From Ruminococcus sp. (lineage in GTDB: Bacteria > Bacillota > Clostridia > Oscillospirales > Acutalibacteraceae), in NCBI GenBank assembly GCA_004556705.1, contig SFGA01000026.1, forward strand, positions 1 through 25,555: a DNA stretch of 25,555 nt, read 5' to 3'. The first letter of the stretch is position 1. Each line of letters begins with the position of its first letter. The notes under the pieces were generated by a model. That model was not told the DNA's origin, searched no databases, and worked only from the letters and a program-made list of their open reading frames with translations. Below, piece after piece: positions 7,512 through 13,441 of this stretch. The translations under genes and the position numbers were made by a program.

Positions 7512-8345
7512 TCAGCCGTCAATCTGTTCCTTACAAATTCTTCCGTCACGCAAAAGCTTTTCAAGCTCATCTGCGTTATCCTCCTTGAGAGCCTTTGAAT
7601 ACTCTGTGAGGTTTTCTATTATAGTATCTATTTCAGAAATGAGGTTTTCCCTGTTTTCAAGGAACAGCTCCGTCCACATAACCTCGTTTAATTTCGCAAC
7701 CCTTGTCAAATCCTTATAGCTTCCTGCGGAAAATCCCTTGTGAAGCTTTGCACTCGGACTTTTAACATATGCGTTTGACACAACGTGCGCCAGCTGTGAG
7801 GTAAATGCTATTATCCTGTCGTGCTCCTCGGGAGTAGTGTTCTGAATATTGGTAAAGCCGATTGCAGAAAACAGCTTTCTGACAATTTCAAGCTCGTTTA
7901 TCCCCGTATCCGCCGACGGAACAAGCAGCATTGACGCATTTGAAAACATTGTAACCTTTGAATGTTCAAATCCCGAAAGGTGCAAGCCTGCCATTGGGTG
8001 CGTACCGATAAAGGTAAATCCGTTTTCCCTTGCAACTCGGTACATATCCTCGCAAACATACTCTTTCACTCCGCAGGTATCGAGCACTATTGCACCCTTT
8101 TTGAATTTCTGTGCGTTATCGGTAATGTACTTTTTCGTAGCCTCGGGATAAAGTCCTGTGATTATTATATCACATTCCGAGATTTTTTGTTCGGTCATTT
8201 CCTCGTCGATTGCGCCGAGAAGCCTTGCCTTGAGAACAACATTTTCGTCAATGTCAAAGCCTATTACCTTATTATCCGTATTGTACTTTATAGCCTTGGC
8301 GATAGAGCCGCCGATAAGACCTAAGCCTACTACTCCGACCGTCAT
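7512..8345 (-). CDS. tyrA: Prephenate dehydrogenase
   Basis: A 277-residue dehydrogenase that converts prephenate to 4-hydroxyphenylpyruvate, the tyrosine branch. The Rossmann motif GLGLIGGS (7-14) and the acidic GFDID at 29-33 indicate an NAD-preferring enzyme. GTHPMAG (114-120) carries the catalytic histidine, and SQLAHVVSNAY lies in the helical dimer domain. Length and sequence end without a C-terminal ACT domain, unlike Bacillus TyrA, so direct Tyr inhibition through such a domain is not expected. The ATG follows the aroF TGA by four bases, and its GAGGA ribosome site lies in the end of aroF. Confidence 0.96.
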   Translation of the reverse strand: MTVGVVGLGLIGGSIAKAIKYNTDNKVIGFDIDENVVLKARLLGAIDEEMTEQKISECDIIITGLYPEATKKYITDNAQKFKKGAIVLDTCGVKEYVCEDMYRVARENGFTFIGTHPMAGLHLSGFEHSKVTMFSNASMLLVPSADTGINELEIVRKLFSAIGFTNIQNTTPEEHDRIIAFTSQLAHVVSNAYVKSPSAKLHKGFSAGSYKDLTRVAKLNEVMWTELFLENRENLISEIDTIIENLTEYSKALKEDNADELEKLLRDGRICKEQIDG

Positions 8346-8349
8346 TTTA

Positions 8350-9360
8350 TCAATCCTCTTTTATTGCGTTTCTGATTTTTTCAACGCCCCTGCAAACCTC
8401 GTCGAACTGCTCGGGAGTCAATGCCTGCGGACCATCGCAAAGAGCCTTTGCCGGATTGTTGTGAACCTCAATCATAAGTCCGTCAGCACCGCAAGCCGCC
8501 GCCGCATAAGACATAGGCTTTACAAGTCTTGCAATACCCGAAGCGTGGCTCGGGTCAATGATTACGGGCAAGTGAGTTTTTTCTTTAAGAAGCGGAACAG
8601 CCGAAAGGTCAAGTGTGTTTCTTGTAGCCGTTTCAAAGGTTCTTATGCCTCTCTCGCAAAGGATAACCTTTGTGTTTCCGCCTGCCATTATGTATTCTGC
8701 ACTCATAAGAAGCTCCTGCAATGTGCCCGAAAGTCCTCTCTTTAAGAAAATCGGCTTATCGAGCTTTCCAAGCTCCTTGAGCAATTCAAAATTCTGCATA
8801 TTGCGTGCGCCGACCTGAATAATATCAACATTTTCAAAAAGGTCAATGTGCGAAGCATCCATAATTTCGGTAACGATCGGCATACCCGTTTCCTTTTTAG
8901 CCTCCATGAGAAGCTCAAGTCCCTCTGCTCTCATACCCTGAAAAGCGTAGGGAGAGGTTCTCGGCTTAAATGCGCCGCCTCTTAAAATGTTTGCGCCCGA
9001 TTTTTTGACAGCCTTTGCTATCTCGATTATCTGCTCTCTCGACTCAACAGAGCAAGGACCTGCCATAATCTGAAAGCTGCCGCCGCCGATTTTAATTCCG
9101 TTTCCGAGGTCAATTACCGTGTCATCGGGATGGAATTTTCTGTTAGCCTGCTTATACGGCTCCGAAACACGTCTTACACCCTCAACTATATCGAGTCCTT
9201 CGATAAGATCTGTATCGATTTTGCTTGTGTCGCCGACAAGTCCCCAGATAGTCTGATATTCGCCGATTGACTCGTGAATATCAACCTCCTGATTTATCAA
9301 CCACTGTCTTAAAACGTCAACCTTTTGCTCTTCGGCATTCTTCTTCAAGATAACAATCAT
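8350..9360 (-). CDS. aroF: 3-deoxy-7-phosphoheptulonate (DAHP) synthase, type I-beta
   Basis: A 336-residue DAHP synthase that condenses PEP and erythrose-4-phosphate, the entry step to aromatic biosynthesis. An N-terminal ferredoxin-like regulatory domain (about residues 1-70, ending in RRVSEPYKQANRKFHPDD) precedes the TIM barrel. That arrangement is known from the Thermotoga-type enzymes, where it mediates Tyr/Phe feedback inhibition. Catalytic landmarks are MAGPCSVES (99-107), GGAFKPRTSPYAFQG (128-142), the LKRGLSGT segment and IIDPSHASG. It is the first structural gene of the operon, sits 17 bases after an intrinsic terminator, and has AAGGA before the ATG. Other symbols in use include aroG and aroA(beta). 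Confidence 0.96.
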   Translation of the reverse strand: MIVILKKNAEEQKVDVLRQWLINQEVDIHESIGEYQTIWGLVGDTSKIDTDLIEGLDIVEGVRRVSEPYKQANRKFHPDDTVIDLGNGIKIGGGSFQIMAGPCSVESREQIIEIAKAVKKSGANILRGGAFKPRTSPYAFQGMRAEGLELLMEAKKETGMPIVTEIMDASHIDLFENVDIIQVGARNMQNFELLKELGKLDKPIFLKRGLSGTLQELLMSAEYIMAGGNTKVILCERGIRTFETATRNTLDLSAVPLLKEKTHLPVIIDPSHASGIARLVKPMSYAAAACGADGLMIEVHNNPAKALCDGPQALTPEQFDEVCRGVEKIRNAIKED

Positions 9361-9377
9361 TTTCTTTTCCTTCTTTC

Positions 9378-9413
9378 AAAAAAATAACCCCACAGTGACA
9401 TTCACTGCGGGGT
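9378..9413 (-). terminator. Attenuator terminator upstream of aroF
   Basis: On the minus strand ACCCCGCAGTGA pairs with TCACTGTGGGGT (12 bp, one G-U) around a 3-base loop, followed by TATTTTTTTG. It lies between the promoter and aroF, ending 17 bases before the aroF start, so it would block the whole operon unless prevented. It is much stronger than needed for a leader hairpin and has the textbook form of an intrinsic terminator. Confidence 0.93.
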
Positions 9414-9468
9414 GTAAGCTTACTAAATTACAAAACTTTTAACTAAGCAACCTGTTTTGCAGCGAACG
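9399..9468 (-). promoter_or_regulatory. Candidate antiterminator of the aro attenuator
   Basis: The segment CGTTCGCTGC (9459-9468) inside the last third of the leader-peptide coding region can pair with GCAGTGAATG (9399-9408), giving 10 bp with two G-U. The second segment contains the inner part of the terminator's 5' arm, so the two structures exclude each other. The first segment spans leader codons 24-28, a few codons past the Phe/Tyr cluster. A ribosome stalled in the cluster would leave it free, and a ribosome at the stop codon would cover part of it. Confidence 0.72.
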
Positions 9469-9541
9469 ACATTATTACCTTACCAAAAAAGTTGATAAAG
9501 TAGAAATAGAAGTATTCAACTGCAAATGAAAACTTGCCCAT
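9443..9541 (-). CDS. Phe/Tyr-rich leader peptide of the aro operon
   Basis: A 32-codon open frame with its own AGGAG site (9551-9555) 9 bases before the ATG, ending in TAG. It contains eight Phe and three Tyr, concentrated in the run EYFYFYFINFF (residues 9-19). It sits between a consensus promoter and an intrinsic terminator just ahead of a Phe/Tyr biosynthetic operon. That is the architecture of ribosome-mediated attenuation as in E. coli pheL or trpL. The peptide itself is expected to have no function beyond sensing charged tRNA-Phe and tRNA-Tyr. It is too short for routine gene calling. No T-box signature (GGTGGNACCGCG-like) is visible in this leader. Confidence 0.85.
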   Translation of the reverse strand: MGKFSFAVEYFYFYFINFFGKVIMSFAAKQVA

Positions 9542-9571
9542 TCGTTTGTTCTCCTGTAATTTATTGTAAAT

Positions 9572-9600
9572 ATACTATCATTATCCAAATTAAAAGTCAA
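9572..9600 (-). promoter_or_regulatory. Promoter of the aro operon
   Basis: TTGACT (9595-9600) and TAGTAT (9572-9577) are 17 bases apart on the minus strand. Transcription should start near 9565, about 10 bases before the leader peptide's ribosome site, giving an attenuator leader of roughly 190 bases up to the end of the U-tract. The 344-base stretch 9361-9704 is fully occupied by this leader, its promoter and the yebC terminator. Confidence 0.85.
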
Positions 9601-9650
9601 CACTTTTTTGAAAGTTGTTCTCAAAAGCAATCTTTATAGGCGTAAGAACG

Positions 9651-9685
9651 AAAAAAGCAACGGAAAGCTCATCTCTCCGTTGCTT
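9651..9685 (-). terminator. Terminator of yebC
   Basis: AAGCAACGGA pairs with TCCGTTGCTT (10 bp) around an 11-base loop, with TTTTTTCGTTC following on the minus strand. It separates the yebC transcript from the aro promoter. Confidence 0.9.
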
Positions 9686-9704
9686 AAAATATCCGATAAT
9701 AAAA

Positions 9705-10445
9705 TCAGCCCTCGTAATCGTCCTCATTCTCCCAGTTATGGAAAACCTCTTGAATGTCGTCGTTGTCCTCAAACATTTCAAGCATTCTGCCCATATTGGT
9801 AATATCGTCGGGATTATCAAGTCTTGTGTAGGTTGACGGTACATATTCAACCTCAGCCGAAAGGAATTTGTAGCCCTTAGCCTCAAGGTCGTCTCTGATA
9901 GCACCCATATCGTTAGGCTCGGTTCGAATATCGAAAACTTCGCCGTCCGTTATAAAGTCAACAGCGCCCGCCTCAAGAGCATCCTCCATAAGCTTGTCCT
10001 CGTCAACGTCCTCTTTGTCTATTATGATAACGCCCTGACGTGTGAACATAAACGAAACGCAGCCCGACTGACCCATATTGCCGCCGAACTTGTCAAAGTA
10101 ATGACGAACGTCGCCTGCCGTACGGTTTCTGTTGTCGGTAAGAGCCTCAACGATAACCGCAATACCCGACGGACCGTAACCCTCGTATGTAATGCTCTCA
10201 AAATTGTCGGTGTTGCCGTCGCCTGCCGCCTTTTTGATAATTCTGTCGATATTGTCGTTGGGTACGTTAGCCGCTTTAGCCTTTGCGATAATATCCTTTA
10301 ATTTTGAGTTGCCCGCAGGATCGGGGCCGCCCTCACGAACCGCAACCGCAATTTCTCTGCCGATTTTGGTAAATACTTTCGCTCTTGCGTTATCGGTTTT
10401 TTCTTTTTTTCGTTTAATGGTACTCCATTTTGAGTGTCCTGACAA
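9705..10445 (-). CDS. yebC: YebC/PmpR family transcriptional regulator / translation factor
   Basis: A 246-residue YebC-family protein, full length for the family. It begins with the hallmark SGHSKWSTIKRKKEKTD, has the IIAKAKAANVPNDNIDR helix, the YEGYGPSGIA segment and the NRNRTA-DVRH motif, and ends in an acidic tail. Members are reported as DNA-binding regulators, and more recently some as factors easing ribosome stalling at prolines, so the role here is open. Start choice: the frame extends to a GTG at 10454, but that codon touches the GAGGG ribosome site. A TTG at 10445, 8 bases after GAGGG, gives exactly the conserved M-SGHSKW start. Confidence 0.94.
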   Translation of the reverse strand: MSGHSKWSTIKRKKEKTDNARAKVFTKIGREIAVAVREGGPDPAGNSKLKDIIAKAKAANVPNDNIDRIIKKAAGDGNTDNFESITYEGYGPSGIAVIVEALTDNRNRTAGDVRHYFDKFGGNMGQSGCVSFMFTRQGVIIIDKEDVDEDKLMEDALEAGAVDFITDGEVFDIRTEPNDMGAIRDDLEAKGYKFLSAEVEYVPSTYTRLDNPDDITNMGRMLEMFEDNDDIQEVFHNWENEDDYEG

Positions 10446-10478
10446 AAAAATCACCCTCTACATATATTTACGCAAAGT

Positions 10479-10507
10479 ATTTTATCACAGTTGCGTGCTT
10501 TTATCAA
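10479..10507 (-). promoter_or_regulatory. Promoter of yebC
   Basis: TTGATA (10502-10507) and TAAAAT (10479-10484) are 17 bases apart on the minus strand, about 20 bases upstream of the yebC ribosome site. It lies back to back with the trmN6 promoter, the two -35 boxes being 11 bases apart. Confidence 0.8.
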
Positions 10508-10518
10508 GTTTTTTATAA

Positions 10519-10547
10519 TTTACAATTCAACTTATTTATGTTAAAAT
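10519..10547 (+). promoter_or_regulatory. Promoter of trmN6-rsmI
   Basis: TTTACA (10519-10524) and TAAAAT (10542-10547) are 17 bases apart on the plus strand. The -10 ends only 8 bases before the trmN6 ATG, so transcription would begin at or within two bases of the start codon. Confidence 0.75.
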
Positions 10548-10555
10548 AAATCGTT

Positions 10556-11302
10556 ATGAAAAATGCAAGGATTTTTGAAAATGAACATATTGAAACACTC
10601 GGCAACGACATTGGTGTTATTGTATCCGAAGCGCATACCTTCGGCACCGATGCAATGTTGCTTGCCTATTTTGCAAATGCAAGACGAAACGACCTTGCCT
10701 GCGACCTCGGAACAGGCTGCGGAATAATCCCTCTCTTGTGGAAAAGGGATGGTAATTGCCAAAAAATTTACGGCGTTGAAATTCAGGAAAAGGGCTATTC
10801 GCAATTTTTAAGGAGCGTTGAAGCGGATGATATTTCTGACAGCGTTTTCCCGATACATTCAGACTTAAAGCAGTTAAAAGGCAAATTGCCGCAGGGCGCA
10901 TTTGACCTTGTAACGATGAATCCGCCCTACAAAAAAGAAAACGCAGGAATTAAAAGCGAAAAAACAAACGAAAAAATCGCAAGGCACGAAACGCTTTGCA
11001 CGATTGACGATATATGCACGACGGCAGCGTCGCTTTTGAAATTCGGCGGACGGTTTTGCCTTTGCATTAGACCCGAACGCTTATTTGAAACTATGAAAAG
11101 TATGTCGGAGCACAAGCTTGAGCCGAAAAGACTTCGCCTTGTCACAAGCAGAGACGGAGAAAAACCGTGGCTTTGCCTTATCGAGTCAAGGCTCGGCGGT
11201 AAAAGCGGATTAACAGTTGAAAAGAACTTTGTTTTATATGACAAAGACAATAAATACACAGAAGAAATGGACAGTTTGCTGGTTCTTTACAGGGAGGATT
11301 AA
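10556..11302 (+). CDS. trmN6: tRNA1(Val) adenine-37 N6-methyltransferase-like enzyme
   Basis: A 248-residue SAM-dependent methyltransferase of the YfiC/TrmN6 (COG4123) family. Motif I is DLGTGCGIIPLLW (residues about 50-62), an acidic strand end follows in GVEIQEKGY, and the N6-adenine methyltransferase signature is MNPPYKKE. The N-terminus (FENEHIETLGNDIGVIVSEA, then FGTDAMLLAYF) matches family members, so the first ATG is favoured. There is no Shine-Dalgarno sequence before it, and the promoter predicts a leaderless mRNA. It is followed after two bases by rsmI, the same pairing as yabB/yabC in Bacillus. The tRNA target is inferred from the family. Confidence 0.88.
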   Translation: MKNARIFENEHIETLGNDIGVIVSEAHTFGTDAMLLAYFANARRNDLACDLGTGCGIIPLLWKRDGNCQKIYGVEIQEKGYSQFLRSVEADDISDSVFPIHSDLKQLKGKLPQGAFDLVTMNPPYKKENAGIKSEKTNEKIARHETLCTIDDICTTAASLLKFGGRFCLCIRPERLFETMKSMSEHKLEPKRLRLVTSRDGEKPWLCLIESRLGGKSGLTVEKNFVLYDKDNKYTEEMDSLLVLYRED

Positions 11303-11304
11303 AT

Positions 11305-12132
11305 ATGTCGGGAAAGCTTTATGTTGTCGGAACTCCGATTGGAAATTTATCCGACTTTTCTCCGAGAGCCGTTGAAACTCTTGCCTCGGTTGATTTTATC
11401 GCAGCGGAGGATACAAGGGTCACGCTGAAGCTGCTCAATCACTTTGAAATCAAGAAACCTATGGTAAGCTACTTTGAGCATAATCGCAGAGAGCGTGGAG
11501 AAATCATACTTGAAAGAATTAAATCAGGTGAGAACTGTGCCATCGTTACAGATGCAGGTATGCCTGCCATTTCAGACCCCGGAGAGGATTTAGTTGATTT
11601 ATGTCTATCAAACGGAATTACCGTCGAATCGGTACCCGGTCCTACCGCTTTCGCAACTGCTATGGCAATGTCGGGACTTCCAAGCGGTCGATTTACATTT
11701 GAGGGCTTTTTGAGTGTGAACAAGCCAAGTCGCAGAGAGCATCTTGAGGAAATAGTATCTGAACGACGCACAATGGTCTTTTATGAAGCTCCGCACAAGC
11801 TTACCGCAACGCTCAAGGATTTATATAAATACCTCGGCGACAGGCGAATTGCACTTATTAAGGAGCTTACAAAAATTCACGAAACCGTTGAACGCACCAC
11901 GCTTTCCGAAGCGTGCGAAAAGTATTCGGCTCAAACACCGAAGGGCGAATTTGTAATTGTTATCGAGGGCTCAACAGAGCCTAAGCAAAAAGAAGTAAGC
12001 CTTGACGAAGCCGTTGCGCTCGCAAAGGGACTTGTCGAAAACGGAATGGCAATAAATGACGCCGCAAAGGAAATCGCAAAGGAAACAAAACTTAAAAAGG
12101 GCGACATTTACAAAGCTTTATTAGGAGAATAG
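11305..12132 (+). CDS. rsmI: 16S rRNA cytidine-1402 2'-O-methyltransferase
   Basis: A 275-residue RsmI. It methylates the ribose of C1402 in the 16S rRNA decoding centre. Signatures of this tetrapyrrole-methylase-fold family are LYVVGTPIGNLSDFSPRA at the start, AAEDTR, the glycine-rich IVTDAGMPAISDPG, ESVPGPTAFATAMAMSGLP, and FYEAPHKL. A lysine/glutamate-rich C-terminal extension (from about residue 225) is the small helical domain found in Firmicute RsmI. Its AGGGAGG site is embedded in the end of trmN6, so the pair is an operon. It ends in TAG. Confidence 0.96.
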   Translation: MSGKLYVVGTPIGNLSDFSPRAVETLASVDFIAAEDTRVTLKLLNHFEIKKPMVSYFEHNRRERGEIILERIKSGENCAIVTDAGMPAISDPGEDLVDLCLSNGITVESVPGPTAFATAMAMSGLPSGRFTFEGFLSVNKPSRREHLEEIVSERRTMVFYEAPHKLTATLKDLYKYLGDRRIALIKELTKIHETVERTTLSEACEKYSAQTPKGEFVIVIEGSTEPKQKEVSLDEAVALAKGLVENGMAINDAAKEIAKETKLKKGDIYKALLGE

Positions 12133-12156
12133 TGTGAAAAACCGCACTATTCACAC
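12127..12156 (+). other. Two mutually exclusive hairpins at the rsmI stop codon
   Basis: GAATAGTG (12127-12134, spanning the TAG) can pair with CACTATTC (12145-12152). Alternatively GTGTGAA (12132-12138) can pair with TTCACAC (12150-12156), which is then followed by AATTTTG. The second form could be a weak terminator. Function unknown. Confidence 0.4.
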
Positions 12157-12172
12157 AATTTTGAGATGGCAG

Positions 12173-12222
12173 AAATCACCATCACGCCTGTTAAGGCAAC
12201 GCAGGTTGAATTGGTGATTTTT
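12173..12222 (+). terminator. Terminator-like hairpin after rsmI, possible switch
   Basis: AAATCACC (12173-12180) pairs with GGTGATTT (12213-12220) around an inner CCTG/CAGG stem, and TTAATAAA follows. An exact second copy of TTGGTGATTT occurs at 12236-12245, where GGTGA serves as the ribosome site of the next gene. The 5' arm can therefore pair either with the first copy (hairpin) or with the second (ribosome-site masking). Confidence 0.55.
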
Positions 12223-12247
12223 AATAAACTGTTTGTTGGTGATTTAT

Positions 12248-12496
12248 ATGGAGTATTGGTATCTTTGGCTCATATTTGCAGCTCTTGTGATAATAACCGC
12301 TGTTGTAATAGTGTTTGCAGGCAAAGCGGTATCGGCACGAAATGAGCAGACAAGAGAAATAATGGCACAGCTTGACAGACTTAAAGCACTAAAGGATAAA
12401 TATACGGACTTAACCGTCGAAAAGGTTGAAAACGCCGACCCCGAGGAATTACTCGAAGGCGTATGCACCGTTTTGCAAGTGAAAATTGACAAATAG
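12248..12496 (+). CDS. Small membrane-anchored protein, N-terminal part of an interrupted gene
   Basis: An 82-residue product with one N-terminal transmembrane segment (about residues 5-26, LWLIFAALVIITAVVIVFA), then a charged, probably coiled-coil stretch (NEQTREIMAQLDRLKALKDKY) and an acidic segment ending in TAG at 12494-12496. The frame runs open on the far side of the TAG for another 112 codons with protein-like composition, so this looks like the front half of a longer protein. The ATG at 12248 is chosen because GGTGA lies 5 bases upstream; in-frame TTG/GTG codons from 12233 are less likely. It follows rsmI by 115 bases. I do not recognise the family with confidence. Confidence 0.6.
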   Translation: MEYWYLWLIFAALVIITAVVIVFAGKAVSARNEQTREIMAQLDRLKALKDKYTDLTVEKVENADPEELLEGVCTVLQVKIDK

Positions 12497-12835
12497 GATG
12501 ACCCCGACGCAGAATTTGCAGCGTTTAATGAGGATCAAAAAACCATATATGTTTTGCACTGCTTTATATCGGAATACAACTCTGAATTATCGTCATTCTT
12601 TTCCGATTACACAAGCAACTTTTCAGGTCATCTTGTTGTTGCGGCATTTCTTGTTCCGGAATATCATCCGTTTATCAGCACGGAATTCGGATTATATTCC
12701 GACAGCGACTGCGGCGCACCCTTTGACAAAGAGTTAAAGGATAAAACCGATGCGGAATTCGATAAAATCTATTCAAAAGAAAAATTCCTCGAAGCGGCTA
12801 AAACGTTTATCAAAGACAATATAGATAGTTTTTAA
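12497..12835 (+). pseudogene. C-terminal part of the interrupted gene, after an in-frame TAG
   Basis: Directly after the TAG, in the same frame, 112 sense codons follow to a TAA. They begin DDPDAEFAAFNEDQKTIYVL and continue with FISEYNSELSSFF and a Lys/Asp-rich helical end (KFLEAAKTFIKDNIDSF). The pattern of a short acidic segment, then YVLHCFISEYN and SFF, resembles the DMP19-like group of small proteins, but only loosely. The only in-frame start near its head is a TTG at 12554, without a ribosome site. One base change in TAG (to CAG, AAG or GAG) would restore a 195-residue protein. TAG is used as an ordinary stop by rsmI and the aro leader, so general recoding is unlikely. It is either a fresh nonsense mutation, a readthrough site, or a sequencing error. 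Confidence 0.6.
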
Positions 12836-12904
12836 CTAAAGGTATATTTCCGTAAAATCCGCAAAAAATAACTCCGATACAATTTAAGTAAAGGAGTTGC
12901 TTTT

Positions 12905-13441
12905 ATGGAGCTTACAGGTTCAAAAACAGAAAAGAATTTACTTGCCGCATTCGCAGGTGAATCGCAAGCGAGTATAAAGTACAGCTTTTATGCCGAAAAA
13001 GCAAGGCAGGACGGCTATGAGAAATATGCCGCAATAATCGACAACACGGCGCACAACGAAAAAGCGCACGCTGAAATTTGGTTTAAGCAGTTAAATTCCT
13101 GTATGCCGTCAACCGTTGAAAATATGAATGACGCCATTGCAGGCGAACATTACGAGTGGTCGGAAATGTATTTTGAATTTGCGAAAACAGCCCGTGAGGA
13201 GGGCTTTAACGAAATAGCCTTTCTCTTTGAAAGCGTTGCCGAAATTGAACGCCACCACGAAGAAATGTATACCTGTATGCACGAAAAAATAAGGGAAAAC
13301 ACTGTATTCGACGGCGACGAGGACACCATTTGGATATGCCGCAACTGCGGTCACATGCACAAGGGCAAGACCCCACCTGCTTACTGTCCCGTTTGCGGAA
13401 AGCCACAAGCGTATTTTCAAATTAAATGCTCTGATTGTTAA
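12905..13441 (+). CDS. rbr: Rubrerythrin
   Basis: A 178-residue rubrerythrin, a non-haem iron peroxidase of anaerobes that reduces hydrogen peroxide. The N-terminal four-helix diiron domain shows the ligand motifs FAGES (Glu19), NEKAHAE (Glu52, His55), GEHYEW (Glu81, Glu84) and EIERHHEE (Glu113 and the following His). The C-terminal rubredoxin-like domain binds one iron through CRNC (145-148) and CPVC (161-164). AAAGGAG precedes the ATG. The ribosome site is part of an inverted repeat, AACTCC (12870-12875) and GGAGTT (12893-12898). Its last 20 bases overlap the convergent regulator gene. A second rubrerythrin lies at 19803-20342. Confidence 0.94.
   Translation: MELTGSKTEKNLLAAFAGESQASIKYSFYAEKARQDGYEKYAAIIDNTAHNEKAHAEIWFKQLNSCMPSTVENMNDAIAGEHYEWSEMYFEFAKTAREEGFNEIAFLFESVAEIERHHEEMYTCMHEKIRENTVFDGDEDTIWICRNCGHMHKGKTPPAYCPVCGKPQAYFQIKCSDC

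Noticed and set aside
9361..9600. T-box or TRAP control of the aro operon
   Set aside because: No T-box consensus and no series of GAG/TAG repeats is seen. The short Phe/Tyr-rich frame explains the leader better.
12486..12737. An overlapping plus-strand frame of 83 codons after the small membrane protein
   Set aside because: It is out of frame with the more protein-like interrupted frame and is rich in Arg/Thr/His without recognisable features. An ATG at 12498 just after the TAG could reinitiate, but the product looks random.
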